From contig PMKK01000056.1 of assembly GCA_003157715.1 (NCBI GenBank), forward strand, positions 8,984 to 21,282: 12,299 nucleotides of DNA, given 5' to 3'. Under the pieces are notes generated by a model. That model ran no database searches. It worked only from the letters and a program-made list of their open reading frames with translations, and had not been told where the DNA came from. The position numbers were made by a program, and so were the translations under genes. How positions within the stretch are numbered: position 1 is the stretch's first letter; every line of letters begins with the position of its first letter. This DNA is from Actinomycetota bacterium (GTDB lineage: Bacteria; Actinomycetota; Thermoleophilia; UBA2241). This document shows positions 5,944-12,299 of the stretch, in pieces.

Positions 5944-7596
5944 TCAGGAGTGGGTCGGCCCTTCATCGTCGCGGGGCGCATCGGCGGGCGCGCCGTGTTC
6001 GGGGACAGCGGCCGGACTCTCGTGCTCGGGAACGGGGGCCGGTTCGCCGTGCTCGGGGGCGTCGGCCCGGGCAGCATCCTTTGGTCTATCGGCCGCGGCC
6101 TCGTTCGCGCCTGCCGGCGAGACCCTTTCGGATCGTGGCGAAGTGTCGCCCGCCGAGGTGCCGCTTGTTGCAGGGAGAGCCGTCGCCGGCAGCCGCACGC
6201 TGAAGCGCGCGCCCTGGCCGGGGGCCGTCTGCAGCCCGACGGTGCCGCCGTGGGCCTCGGCGATGGCGGCGACGATCGACAGGCCAAGCCCGGCCGTGCC
6301 TTCGCTGTGACGACCTGCGTCCGGGGGCCGGTAGAAGCGCTCGAAGACGCGCGCGGCCACGTCGTCCGACATGCCGACACCGTCGTCTGCCACTTCGAGG
6401 AGTGCCTGGCCGCCGGCTGAGCTTGTGCGGACCTTGACTGTGGCTTCAGTGCCGGCGTGCCGCAGGGCGTTCATCACGAGATTGGTGACGACCTGCCGCA
6501 GCCGGCTGTCGTCGCCCAGCACGCCGACCGACCCGGTCTGCTCCAGCTCGACGTCGCGGTCGGGGGCGAGGATCCTGGCATCGGCGACGACGTCGGCCGC
6601 GACCTGGGTCAGATCGACGGGCACGCGCTCGAGCGAGCGCCCCTCATCGAGGCGGGCAAGGAGGAGCAGCTCCTCGACCAGGACTCCCATGCGGGCCGCC
6701 TCCTGTTCGATGCGTCGCATGGCGAGGTCAAGGTCTTCGGGATGCTCTCTGGCGCCGCGGCGAAACAGTTCGGCATAGCCGCGCACCGACGAGAGCGGCG
6801 TGCGCAGCTCGTGTGACGCCTGGGCAAGGAAGTGCCGCAAGGCGTTCTCGGAGTTGCGGCTGCGGGTGAGGGCTTCCTCGATCTGGGCGAGCATGGTATT
6901 CAGGGCGAGTCCCAGACGGCCGACCTCAGTGCGCGTGTCGGCGCGCTCGACGCGCTGTGTCAGGTCGCCGGCGGCGATCGCGCCGGCGGTGGCCGCCATG
7001 TCGTCGAGCGGGCGCATCTCGCGGCGCACGATCCACCAGGCCAGCAGCCCGAGCCCGATCAGGACACTGAGGGTGACGATGCCCTCGACCAGCTGCAGGC
7101 GGTGCTGAGTCTGGGTGACCTCGGTCAGCGGCACGGCGGCGATCAGCGTGTAAGGCGAGAGGCCCTTCTGGGTGGCCAGCGCCCGAAAGCGCAGCGAGGA
7201 ATGGCCGGCCGCGTGCAGGGTCAGGATCTTCCGGCCGCCGGCGGCAGTCGTGGCGCTCGACAGGCCGGCCGGCAGCACCGGCACCGGCGAGGTCTTGCCG
7301 CCGTAGCTGAAGGTGACCTGGGCGAGGATCTGCCCCGCGGCGTTGATCAGGCAGCCGTAGGTGCCCGGCGGCAGGACGGCCGCCTCGCTCGAGGCCGGCC
7401 CGGAGACGCTGTCCGGCACTCCCGAGCTCTGGCTCTGTAGCTGGCGCAGCACCGGCAGGGGCGCCGCCGCGAGCTGCTGGTCGACGCGCTTGAGCAGGAA
7501 CGACTGCAGTGACAGGTAGGTCACGCCGTCGGCCACCAGCAGGCCGACCGCGACCAGCCCGACGAGGGCCAGCAGCAGGCGCAGGCGCAGCGACAT
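5944..7596 (-). CDS. Sensor histidine kinase (HAMP, HisKA, HATPase) with long disordered C-terminal tail
   Basis: The membrane sensor of the two-component pair; it autophosphorylates and passes phosphate to the regulator encoded just upstream. The 550 residues contain TM1 (about 6-30), an extracytoplasmic sensor region (31-168), TM2 (about 170-190), HAMP (191-243), a dimerization domain with phosphoacceptor H262 in SHELRTPL, and an ATPase domain with the N-box (NLVMNALRHA, 372-381), DDGVGM (404-409) and GTAGLGLS (433-440). After about residue 472 comes an unusual 78-residue Ala/Pro/Glu-rich tail with three PEH repeats. ATG at 7596 is preferred over further-upstream starts because it begins directly with TM1 and lies 4 bases after the regulator stop; earlier in-frame codons overlap the regulator gene. 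The layout resembles MprB/TcrY-type actinobacterial kinases, but the signal sensed is unknown. Confidence 0.93.
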   Translation of the reverse strand: MSLRLRLLLALVGLVAVGLLVADGVTYLSLQSFLLKRVDQQLAAAPLPVLRQLQSQSSGVPDSVSGPASSEAAVLPPGTYGCLINAAGQILAQVTFSYGGKTSPVPVLPAGLSSATTAAGGRKILTLHAAGHSSLRFRALATQKGLSPYTLIAAVPLTEVTQTQHRLQLVEGIVTLSVLIGLGLLAWWIVRREMRPLDDMAATAGAIAAGDLTQRVERADTRTEVGRLGLALNTMLAQIEEALTRSRNSENALRHFLAQASHELRTPLSSVRGYAELFRRGAREHPEDLDLAMRRIEQEAARMGVLVEELLLLARLDEGRSLERVPVDLTQVAADVVADARILAPDRDVELEQTGSVGVLGDDSRLRQVVTNLVMNALRHAGTEATVKVRTSSAGGQALLEVADDGVGMSDDVAARVFERFYRPPDAGRHSEGTAGLGLSIVAAIAEAHGGTVGLQTAPGQGARFSVRLPATALPATSGTSAGDTSPRSERVSPAGANEAAADRPKDAARADAPEHGEPAPVPEHESPAAVPEHGAPADAPRDDEGPTHS

Positions 7597-7600
7597 CGTG

Positions 7601-8293
7601 TCAGTCCCGCGCGTCTCGCAGGCAGTAACCGAAGCCGCGCACGGTGTGGATGAGCGGCGGCCCGGTCGGGTCGAGCTTCTTGCGCAGGTAGCTGATGTAG
7701 ATCTCGACGACGTTGGCGTCGCCGGCAAAGTCGTAGTTCCAGACGTGGTCGAGGATCTGCGCCTTGGACAGCACCCGGCGGCGGTTGAGCGTGAGGTAGC
7801 GCAACAGCTTGTACTCGGTCGCGGTCAGCTCGACCAGCACGCCGCCGCGGCGCACTTCATAGGTGTCCTCGTCGATCTCGAGATCCGAGTAGGTCAGGCG
7901 CTGGTGGCTGTCGTCGTCGGGCCGGGTGCGCCGCAGCACGGCGCGGATGCGGGCGACCAGCTCCTCGAGGCTGAACGGCTTGGTCATGTAATCGTCGCCA
8001 CCGAGCGTGAGGCCGCGCACTTTGTCGTCGGTGCCGTCGCGGGCGGTAAGAAAGAGGACGGGCGTCGAGGGTGATTCCGACGCGACGCGACGCGCCACCT
8101 CGAAGCCGTCGAGGTCGGGCAGCATGATGTCCAGGACGATGAGGTCGGGACGGAAGGCCGGCAGCGCCAGCAGGGCCGCCTTGGCCGTGTGGGCGATGTC
8201 GACTTCGAACTGCTCGTAGCGCAGCGCCAGTCCGATCAGGTCGGTGAGACTCTCCTCGTCGTCGACGACCAGAATCCTCGGATGCTCGCTCAA
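7601..8293 (-). CDS. OmpR/PhoB-family response regulator
   Basis: A cytoplasmic DNA-binding regulator. Of 230 residues, 1-121 form the receiver domain, with acidic pocket DDE (11-13), phosphoacceptor D55 in VLDIMLP, T83, Y102 and K105 in YMTKPF. Residues about 130-228 form the winged-helix domain, ending in the typical EIYISYLRKKLD and IHTVRGFGYCLR. The TTG start at 8293 is chosen because GAGGAGG lies 6 bases upstream (8306-8300) and the protein then starts just before beta-strand 1; an ATG 24 codons further upstream would add an Arg/Thr-rich extension translated from an 18-bp repeat. The kinase gene follows after 4 bases. The promoter region carries three 11-bp-spaced direct repeats matching those before the divergent HtrA gene, so it probably activates itself and the protease. 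A relationship to MprA or TcrA is plausible, but no symbol is assigned. Confidence 0.94.
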   Translation of the reverse strand: MSEHPRILVVDDEESLTDLIGLALRYEQFEVDIAHTAKAALLALPAFRPDLIVLDIMLPDLDGFEVARRVASESPSTPVLFLTARDGTDDKVRGLTLGGDDYMTKPFSLEELVARIRAVLRRTRPDDDSHQRLTYSDLEIDEDTYEVRRGGVLVELTATEYKLLRYLTLNRRRVLSKAQILDHVWNYDFAGDANVVEIYISYLRKKLDPTGPPLIHTVRGFGYCLRDARD

Positions 8294-8305
8294 CGTGCGC
8301 CTCCT

Positions 8306-8359
8306 CGTTGCCCTCGTGGCCCCAGCTGCCCTCGTAAGCTTCGTTGCCCTTGTGACCCG
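8306..8359. repeat. 18-bp imperfect tandem repeat in regulator leader
   Basis: Three units at 8306-8323, 8324-8341 and 8342-8359 share TGCCC(T/C)(C/T)GT. Units 1 and 3 match at 15 of 18 positions, and unit 2 is more diverged. They lie in the predicted untranslated leader of the response-regulator mRNA (minus strand), just upstream of its ribosome site. No function is evident. Confidence 0.55.
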
Positions 8360-8408
8360 TGGCACGCGGCTGTTTTGTGCCGTGGCCCCGCGCGACGTCC
8401 CGGAGGGC

Positions 8409-8452
8409 AGTGTACGACGGCTTTCTGTGGATATGCTGAGAGCAGTCTGTGC
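8409..8452 (-). promoter_or_regulatory. Promoter of response regulator operon with three 11-bp-spaced activator repeats
   Basis: On the minus strand, 7-mers GCACAGA (8452-8446), TCTCAGC (8441-8435) and CCACAGA (8430-8424) are separated by exactly 4 bases each. Nine bases after the last repeat comes TACACT (8414-8409), a good -10 hexamer; there is no TTGACA-like -35. Predicted transcription start is near 8402, giving a leader of about 110 nt. The arrangement mirrors the one in front of HtrA, indicating autoregulation by the encoded OmpR-type regulator. Confidence 0.7.
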
Positions 8453-8506
8453 CCCTCATATGCATCATCGCCGCGACGCGCAAACCTGTGGGGAGCGCCG
8501 CGACAA

Positions 8507-8561
8507 TCTCAGAGCGATCCCAGCCATCGCACAGCTTCGTCACAGCCAAGCGCGCTACAAC
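8507..8561 (+). promoter_or_regulatory. Promoter of htrA-like gene with four 11-bp-spaced activator repeats
   Basis: 7-mers TCTCAGA (8507), TCCCAGC (8518), GCACAGC (8529) and TCACAGC (8540) recur at exactly 11 bp, one helical turn. Nine bases after the last copy comes TACAAC (8556-8561) as -10. The repeats occupy the -35 position, which has no sigma consensus, as in class II PhoB-type activation. The last two copies match 13 of 14 positions of the published M. tuberculosis PhoP consensus (TCACAGC, N4, TCACAGC), recalled from the literature. Predicted transcription start is about 8568, followed closely by GGAGGAGGAG (8577-8586). Confidence 0.72.
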
Positions 8562-8591
8562 CAGGGAGGTCAATGCGGAGGAGGAGCAACC

Positions 8592-9800
8592 ATGCAACGA
8601 CTGCGCTCTCACGCGATCGTCTTCGTTTCGGGGATCGCCGTCACTGCCCTGGCGCTGGCGGCGCTGATGGCCTTCGGCGTGCTGCCGGTCGGTACCCAGA
8701 AGACCACCGTGGTCGAGCAGCAGGCGACAACCGGCACGAGCGGCACGACTGAGATTTCGAACACGACCTCGAGCGACGCGCTGACGCCGGCTCAGATCTA
8801 CGAGAAAGACTCGGCCGGCGTGGTCGAGGTCGTCTCCACCCTGACCACGACGACCCAGGGCGTGTTCGGGCAGGAAAGCAGCCAGTCTCAGGCGCTGGGC
8901 TCGGGATTCGTCGTCTCCGACCGGGGCTACATCCTGACCAACGCGCACGTCGTGTCCTCCAGCGGGCAGGCGGCAAGCGCCGTGTCGGTGGTCTTCAAGG
9001 GTAAGGGCTCGCAGACTACGCGGATCGCGGCCAAGATCGTCGGCATCGACGAGACGAGCGACGTCGCGGTGCTGAAGGTCGACCCGGCCAAGGCGCCGAC
9101 GCTCGATCCGCTCACGCTGGGCGACTCGGCCACCGCCCAGGTCGGCGAGCCGGTGGTCGCCATCGGCAATCCACTCGGCTTCGACTTCTCCCTGACCTCG
9201 GGCATCGTCTCGGCCACCGACCGCAATCTGCAGTCGCCGAACGGCTCGACGATCTCGAACGGCATCCAGACCGACGCGGCCATCAACGAGGGTAACTCGG
9301 GCGGTCCGCTGATCGACTCGTCCGGCAAGGTGATCGGCATCAACGAACAGATCGCCTCGCAGTCGGGTGGCAACCAGGGCCTCGGGTTCGCGGTGCCCAT
9401 CGACACCGCCGCCGCCGTGATGAGCCAGCTTGAGAAGAACGGCAAGGTCACCTACGCGTGGCTCGGCGTCTCAGGCCAGACGGTCTCAGCCGACGTCGCC
9501 AAGGCTCTGGGCCTGAAGGTCAGCGAGGGCGTGCTCGTCGCCAGCGTGCAGAGCGGCAGCCCGGCTGCCAAGGCCGGTATCACGGGCGGTCAGCAGCAGG
9601 TCTCGCTGCAGGACCAGGTCTACGTGACCGGCGGCGACGTCATCACCAGGATCGACGGTCAGGCGGTGACCAGCAACGAGCAGCTCTCGACGCTCATCAC
9701 GAGCCACAAGCCCGGCGACAAGGTGACGGTGACGGTGGTCAGAGGGTCGTCGACCAAGACCCTCAAGGTGACGCTCGGCACGCGCCCGACGGTGTTCTAA
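8592..9800 (+). CDS. HtrA/DegP-like membrane-anchored serine protease with PDZ domain
   Basis: An envelope quality-control protease predicted to degrade or refold damaged exported proteins. The 402 residues contain one N-terminal membrane helix (about 8-30), a Thr/Ser-rich linker (about 36-62), a trypsin-like domain (about 66-285) and one PDZ domain (about 288-398). The catalytic triad is visible: H119 in LTNAHV, D157 in ETSDVAVLKV and S236 in NEGNSGGPL. Substrate-pocket sequence GLGFAVPI (263-270) is typical. The cytoplasmic N-terminus is only a few residues. ATG at 8592 is chosen for the strong GGAGGAGGAG at 8577-8586 with a 5-base spacer and because the membrane helix begins there; the frame is open further upstream, but that runs through the promoter region. 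It is divergent from the two-component operon and shares its activator repeats, a context like mycobacterial mprAB-pepD. Confidence 0.95.
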   Translation: MQRLRSHAIVFVSGIAVTALALAALMAFGVLPVGTQKTTVVEQQATTGTSGTTEISNTTSSDALTPAQIYEKDSAGVVEVVSTLTTTTQGVFGQESSQSQALGSGFVVSDRGYILTNAHVVSSSGQAASAVSVVFKGKGSQTTRIAAKIVGIDETSDVAVLKVDPAKAPTLDPLTLGDSATAQVGEPVVAIGNPLGFDFSLTSGIVSATDRNLQSPNGSTISNGIQTDAAINEGNSGGPLIDSSGKVIGINEQIASQSGGNQGLGFAVPIDTAAAVMSQLEKNGKVTYAWLGVSGQTVSADVAKALGLKVSEGVLVASVQSGSPAAKAGITGGQQQVSLQDQVYVTGGDVITRIDGQAVTSNEQLSTLITSHKPGDKVTVTVVRGSSTKTLKVTLGTRPTVF

Positions 9801-9847
9801 GGTTCTAAGGTCAAGACCCGGCGTCGGCGGGTGAAGCCGGCGCGGCG

Positions 9848-9866
9848 CGGGCGGGCTCGACGCCCG
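9848..9866 (+). terminator. Possible weak hairpin downstream of htrA-like gene
   Basis: CGGGCG (9848-9853) and CGCCCG (9861-9866) form a 6-bp stem with a 7-base loop, 47 bp after the HtrA stop. No T-run follows. A weaker 5-bp stem (ACCCG/CGGGT, 9816-9832) precedes it. The HtrA stop codon is itself inside an 8-bp tandem duplication (TTCTAAGG at 9795-9802 and 9803-9810). Confidence 0.25.
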
Positions 9867-9877
9867 GTGCGGGCCGG

Positions 9878-9937
9878 CACCGTCTTGCGCACCGTCTTGC
9901 GCACCGTCCTGCGCGCCGCTTTGCGCACCGCTTCGCC
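9878..9937. repeat. 12-bp tandem repeat, four to five copies
   Basis: Units of CACCGTCTTGCG begin at 9878, 9890, 9902, 9914 and 9926. The first two are identical, the third differs by one base, the fourth by two, and the fifth is degenerate. The array lies between the HtrA and GH65-fusion genes and ends 21 bp before a -10-like TACGAT. Because the unit is a multiple of 3, open frames run through it, but no plausible gene uses it. Confidence 0.85.
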
Positions 9938-9978
9938 CCGACCGGACTCGGTCTGGCGTACGATAGCAGCCGGTCGGG
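9937..9978 (+). promoter_or_regulatory. Candidate promoter of HAD/GH65 fusion gene flanked by inverted repeat arms
   Basis: TACGAT at 9959-9964 is a plausible -10 box (start near 9971). It lies between exact inverted-repeat arms CCCGACCGG (9937-9945) and CCGGTCGGG (9970-9978), whose centres are 33 bp apart, about three helical turns. The left arm is near -30 and the right arm at the transcription start, as for a repressor operator pair. No -35 consensus is visible. Confidence 0.4.
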
Positions 9979-10027
9979 AACAAACCTGCCCTGACCCCCA
10001 TCGTGAGAGGCGCAGCTGCTGGCTTCC

Positions 10028-12299
10028 TTGAAAACGACGAAGACTGTCCTTGGCCACGCCTTTCGCGTGCTGTGTCTGGAGTGGGCGGCCGCGGCGCCGG
10101 ACGACGAGGCCCCCGCCGAGTTGCGCGCCCGCATCGAGCGGCTGACCTCGCTCGGGGTCGATGTGGCGCTGGTGGCGCGCGCGGGGATCGACGTAGTCGA
10201 TGCCCGGCTCGGCGCGCGTCCCGACGTCGAAGGCCGCCTCTTCCTGCTGCTCTCCGACGGCGCCGAGGCCTACGTCTCGGGGCCGGCCGGCCCCAGGCTG
10301 ATCGACCGCCGGCTGGTGTCGTCCGACGAAGGCGAACAGCTCACGCGGGCCGTCGAGGCTGTGCGCGCCGACCTTGGGGACCGCGGCCTGGCCTCGCGTC
10401 TTGTCGAACGCGACCGCTGGCGGCACACCGTCGCGCTGACGGTCCCCGCCGCCGCCGATGCTCTCGAGGCGCGTCTCGCCGAGGCCGGCATCGCCGGGGC
10501 GGGCGGGCTCGTCGAGCTCGCCATGCGCCTGGCGCGCGGCGCCGGCATGCCGCGGCCCCGCGTCAGCCTGCGGGGCAACCGCCTGGAGTTCGCCCTGACC
10601 GATCCTGCCGACAGCATGCGCTGGCTGCTGCAATGGATCGTGCAGTATCGCGACTACGACGCCCGCGAGGTGCTCGTCGTGGGCGATGACTTCGGCCCCG
10701 ACGGTGGCCAGGGCGGCACCGCGTGGCGCCTGATGATCCCCGAGCTGCACGACGCTTCCTTTGCCGCCGTCGGTCCGGGTACCGACGGCGCCCCGCGCGC
10801 CGTGCAGTATCTGGGCGGCGGCCGCGGGGCGGTGATCGGACTTCTGGACGAGCAGATCGAGCTGCGCGAGGCACGTGTCCTGGCGAGCTTCCCGGTGCCC
10901 AATGCCGACTCGAGCTGGCTGTTCCAGGTCGACGGCTTCGACCCCTTCCGCGAGCGCGAGGTCGAGACCTGGCTCACCGTGGCCAACGGCGAGAGCGGCA
11001 CGCGCGGGTCGCTCGAGGAGGGCTCGCCGGCCTCTACGCCGGCCACCTTCGTCGCCGGCGTCTTCGGCGACGACACGGGCGATCTCCACATCCGCGAGCC
11101 TGTCGCGGCGCCCGACTGGCTGTGCCTGCGCCTGCTGGTCGAGGGCATGCCTCTGAACCTGATGAACGGCGAGATCCTCGAACATCGTCGAGTGCTCGAC
11201 ATGAGCCAGGGGATCGTCTTTCGGTACTGGCGCCAGCGCGACCGCGTGGGCCGCACGGTGCGCGTGCGCACGGCGCGCTTTGCCTCGCTGGCCGACCGTG
11301 CCGTCATGGTGCTGCGCGCCGAAGCCAGCCCCGAGGATTTCTGCGGGCGCCTGGTCTGGGAGGCCTGCGTCGGTCTGTCAAATGCCGGTGGCCCGGTGTA
11401 CGAAGCCTCGTTGACCTCGCTCGACGGCACCGGCTTCGTGGTGCGCACCAAGGGACGCAAGGGCGGCGGCCACACGCTGGCCGTCTCGACCAGGCCGGCG
11501 GCCGGCTCGCCGGTGATGCGTTACCTGGAACAGTCGCGCGACGTGATCGGCGGGCGGCTGGACTGCGACGAGCCGGCGACGATCGACCGTATCGCGGTGG
11601 TGCGCTCGTCGCCGAGTCGCCCACCGGCGACCAGAAGCGCCCTGGACACCCTCGAGCGCGCCGAACAAGCGGGGTTCGACGAGCTACTGCGCCGTCACGT
11701 CGAGGCCTGGCGCACGCGCTGGGCCGACACGGCGGTGTCGGTCGGCGGCGACCCCAAAGCCGAGCTCGCCCTGCGCTTTTCGAGCTACCACATGATGTCG
11801 ACGGCGCATCCCGACAAGGAGAGCGTCTCGGTCGGCGCCCGCGGTCTGTCGGGCCTGTCGTATTTCAATCATGTCTTCTGGGACACCGAGATCTTCGTCG
11901 TGCCGTTTTTCATCTACACCCATCCCGAGACCGCTCGCACGCTGCTGGCCTACCGGTATCGCAACCTCGACGGCGCTCGCCAGAAGGCTCGCGACATGGG
12001 CCACAAAGGGGCGCTGTTTCCCTGGGAGTCGGCCGACAAGGGTATCGAGACCACGCCGCCGTACGGCATCGGTCCCCACGGCGAGATGATCCCCATCCTC
12101 TCGGGGTTGCTCGAGCATCACATCTCGGCCGACGTCGGCTGGGCCACCTGGGAGTACTGGAAGTGCACCGGCGACGATGAGTTCCTCGAGCACATGGGTG
12201 TCGAGCTGCTGCTCGAGACGGCCCGCTTCTGGGTCTCGCGGGCAAGCCGCGACGAGCTGGGACGCTACCATATCGCGATGGTCGTGGGCCCCGACGAGT
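10028..12299 (+). CDS. HAD-like domain fused to glycoside hydrolase family 65 (disaccharide phosphorylase-type), 3'-truncated
   Basis: The frame is open to the window end: 757 complete codons visible. Residues about 1-270 resemble a HAD phosphatase of the trehalose-6-phosphate phosphatase/Cof kind. About 280-560 is the GH65 N-terminal sandwich domain. From about 575 comes the (alpha/alpha)6 catalytic domain, with SVGARGLSG (601-609), NHVFWDTEIF (614-623), and GPDE (754-757), whose Glu is the presumed general acid and the last full codon. GH65 enzymes are mostly inverting phosphorylases of trehalose, maltose, kojibiose or nigerose; which one cannot be told here. The HAD part has lost its DxD nucleophile (CLEWAAA, 16-22) but keeps GDDFGP (219-224). 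A similar HAD-GH65 fusion is M. tuberculosis OtsB1. An in-frame stop at 10004 bounds the start; TTG at 10028 is preferred, with CTG at 10016 or 10019 as alternatives. The ribosome site is poor (GAGAGG, 10005-10010, is 17 bases away). Confidence 0.88.
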   Translation, partial: MKTTKTVLGHAFRVLCLEWAAAAPDDEAPAELRARIERLTSLGVDVALVARAGIDVVDARLGARPDVEGRLFLLLSDGAEAYVSGPAGPRLIDRRLVSSDEGEQLTRAVEAVRADLGDRGLASRLVERDRWRHTVALTVPAAADALEARLAEAGIAGAGGLVELAMRLARGAGMPRPRVSLRGNRLEFALTDPADSMRWLLQWIVQYRDYDAREVLVVGDDFGPDGGQGGTAWRLMIPELHDASFAAVGPGTDGAPRAVQYLGGGRGAVIGLLDEQIELREARVLASFPVPNADSSWLFQVDGFDPFREREVETWLTVANGESGTRGSLEEGSPASTPATFVAGVFGDDTGDLHIREPVAAPDWLCLRLLVEGMPLNLMNGEILEHRRVLDMSQGIVFRYWRQRDRVGRTVRVRTARFASLADRAVMVLRAEASPEDFCGRLVWEACVGLSNAGGPVYEASLTSLDGTGFVVRTKGRKGGGHTLAVSTRPAAGSPVMRYLEQSRDVIGGRLDCDEPATIDRIAVVRSSPSRPPATRSALDTLERAEQAGFDELLRRHVEAWRTRWADTAVSVGGDPKAELALRFSSYHMMSTAHPDKESVSVGARGLSGLSYFNHVFWDTEIFVVPFFIYTHPETARTLLAYRYRNLDGARQKARDMGHKGALFPWESADKGIETTPPYGIGPHGEMIPILSGLLEHHISADVGWATWEYWKCTGDDEFLEHMGVELLLETARFWVSRASRDELGRYHIAMVVGPDE

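Noticed and set aside
3270..6203. Very long open frame (977 codons) on the + strand
   Set aside because: It is antisense to the homoserine dehydrogenase and PLP-enzyme genes, which carry clear catalytic motifs, and it runs through their intergenic hairpin and 8-bp array. Its peptide is Gly/Ala/Arg-rich without domains, as expected for GC-rich antisense frames.
7597..7728. 44-residue N-terminal extension of the histidine kinase
   Set aside because: It overlaps the regulator's coding region and encodes a Ser/Thr/Arg-rich peptide; the ATG at 7596 starts directly with TM1.
8294..8365. ATG start for the response regulator 24 codons upstream
   Set aside because: It would add an Arg/Thr-rich extension encoded by the 18-bp repeat. 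The TTG at 8293 has GAGGAGG at ideal spacing and starts just before the receiver domain.
8453..8506. Further copies of the activator repeat (for example CCTGTGG at 8485-8491)
   Set aside because: It is not in 11-bp register with either array and is on the opposite orientation to its nearest neighbour; one isolated match is not support.
8244..8591. In-frame N-terminal extension of the HtrA protein
   Set aside because: The open frame upstream of 8592 covers the divergent promoter, the activator repeats and the regulator's start. The ATG at 8592 has a strong ribosome site and begins the membrane anchor.
9797..11185. Long open frame on the - strand opposite the GH65 fusion
   Set aside because: The + strand encodes the continuous HAD/GH65 protein with family motifs; the antisense peptide shows no recognizable domain and includes the 12-bp repeat.
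10723..12180. Open frame of 485 codons on the + strand inside the GH65 fusion
   Set aside because: It is a shifted frame of the true gene; its Arg/Gly/Ala-rich peptide has no GH65 motifs, whereas the frame from 10028 has them all.

Overview
The window is very GC-rich, gene-dense and most likely from an Actinomycetota chromosome. The pointers are leaderless-type promoters (a TAGACT -10 box a few bases before GTG), GTG/TTG starts, an Actinomycetota-style HAMP histidine kinase with an OmpR-type regulator, and TM-anchored HtrA and amidase proteins. A flavodiiron protein suggests an anaerobic or microaerobic lifestyle, or at least NO/O2 detoxification, so a deep branch such as Thermoleophilia or Coriobacteriia would fit. 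That placement is inference; no rRNA or marker gene is present.

Layout. (1) 1-1176 (+): flavodiiron protein, missing only its first residues. (2) 1177-1331: two tandem inverted repeats, one a perfect 42-bp palindrome, running into a leaderless promoter. (3) 1332-2165 (+): EamA/DMT transporter. (4) 2210-3127 (+): membrane-anchored N-acetylmuramoyl-L-alanine amidase, also from a leaderless-type promoter. (5) 3128-3230: convergent junction with a 26-bp tandem repeat. (6) 5696-3231 (-): a two-gene operon of a class V PLP enzyme without the desulfurase cysteine, followed by homoserine dehydrogenase. Its promoter region holds an 8-bp tandem array and its leader a 20-bp perfect hairpin. (7) 8293-5944 (-): response regulator and histidine kinase operon. 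(8) 8592-9800 (+): HtrA-like serine protease, divergent from the two-component pair. (9) 10028 to the end (+): HAD-like/GH65 fusion, cut by the window end at its presumed catalytic Glu.

How they fit together. The best regulatory signal lies between the response regulator and HtrA. Two oppositely oriented sets of 7-bp direct repeats at exactly 11-bp spacing (four copies toward HtrA, three toward the regulator) each end 9 nt before a good -10 hexamer. This is the geometry of OmpR/PhoB-family activator sites, and the repeat closely resembles the consensus published for M. tuberculosis PhoP. It predicts that the regulator activates both itself and the envelope protease, making an envelope-stress circuit comparable to mycobacterial MprAB-PepD.

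A second theme is that several intergenic regions carry their own short tandem array (26, 8, 18 and 12 bp units, unrelated to one another). The 8-bp and 12-bp arrays sit at the -35 position of the downstream promoter, where copy-number change could alter expression. No RNA genes, CRISPR arrays, insertion sequences or phage genes are seen.
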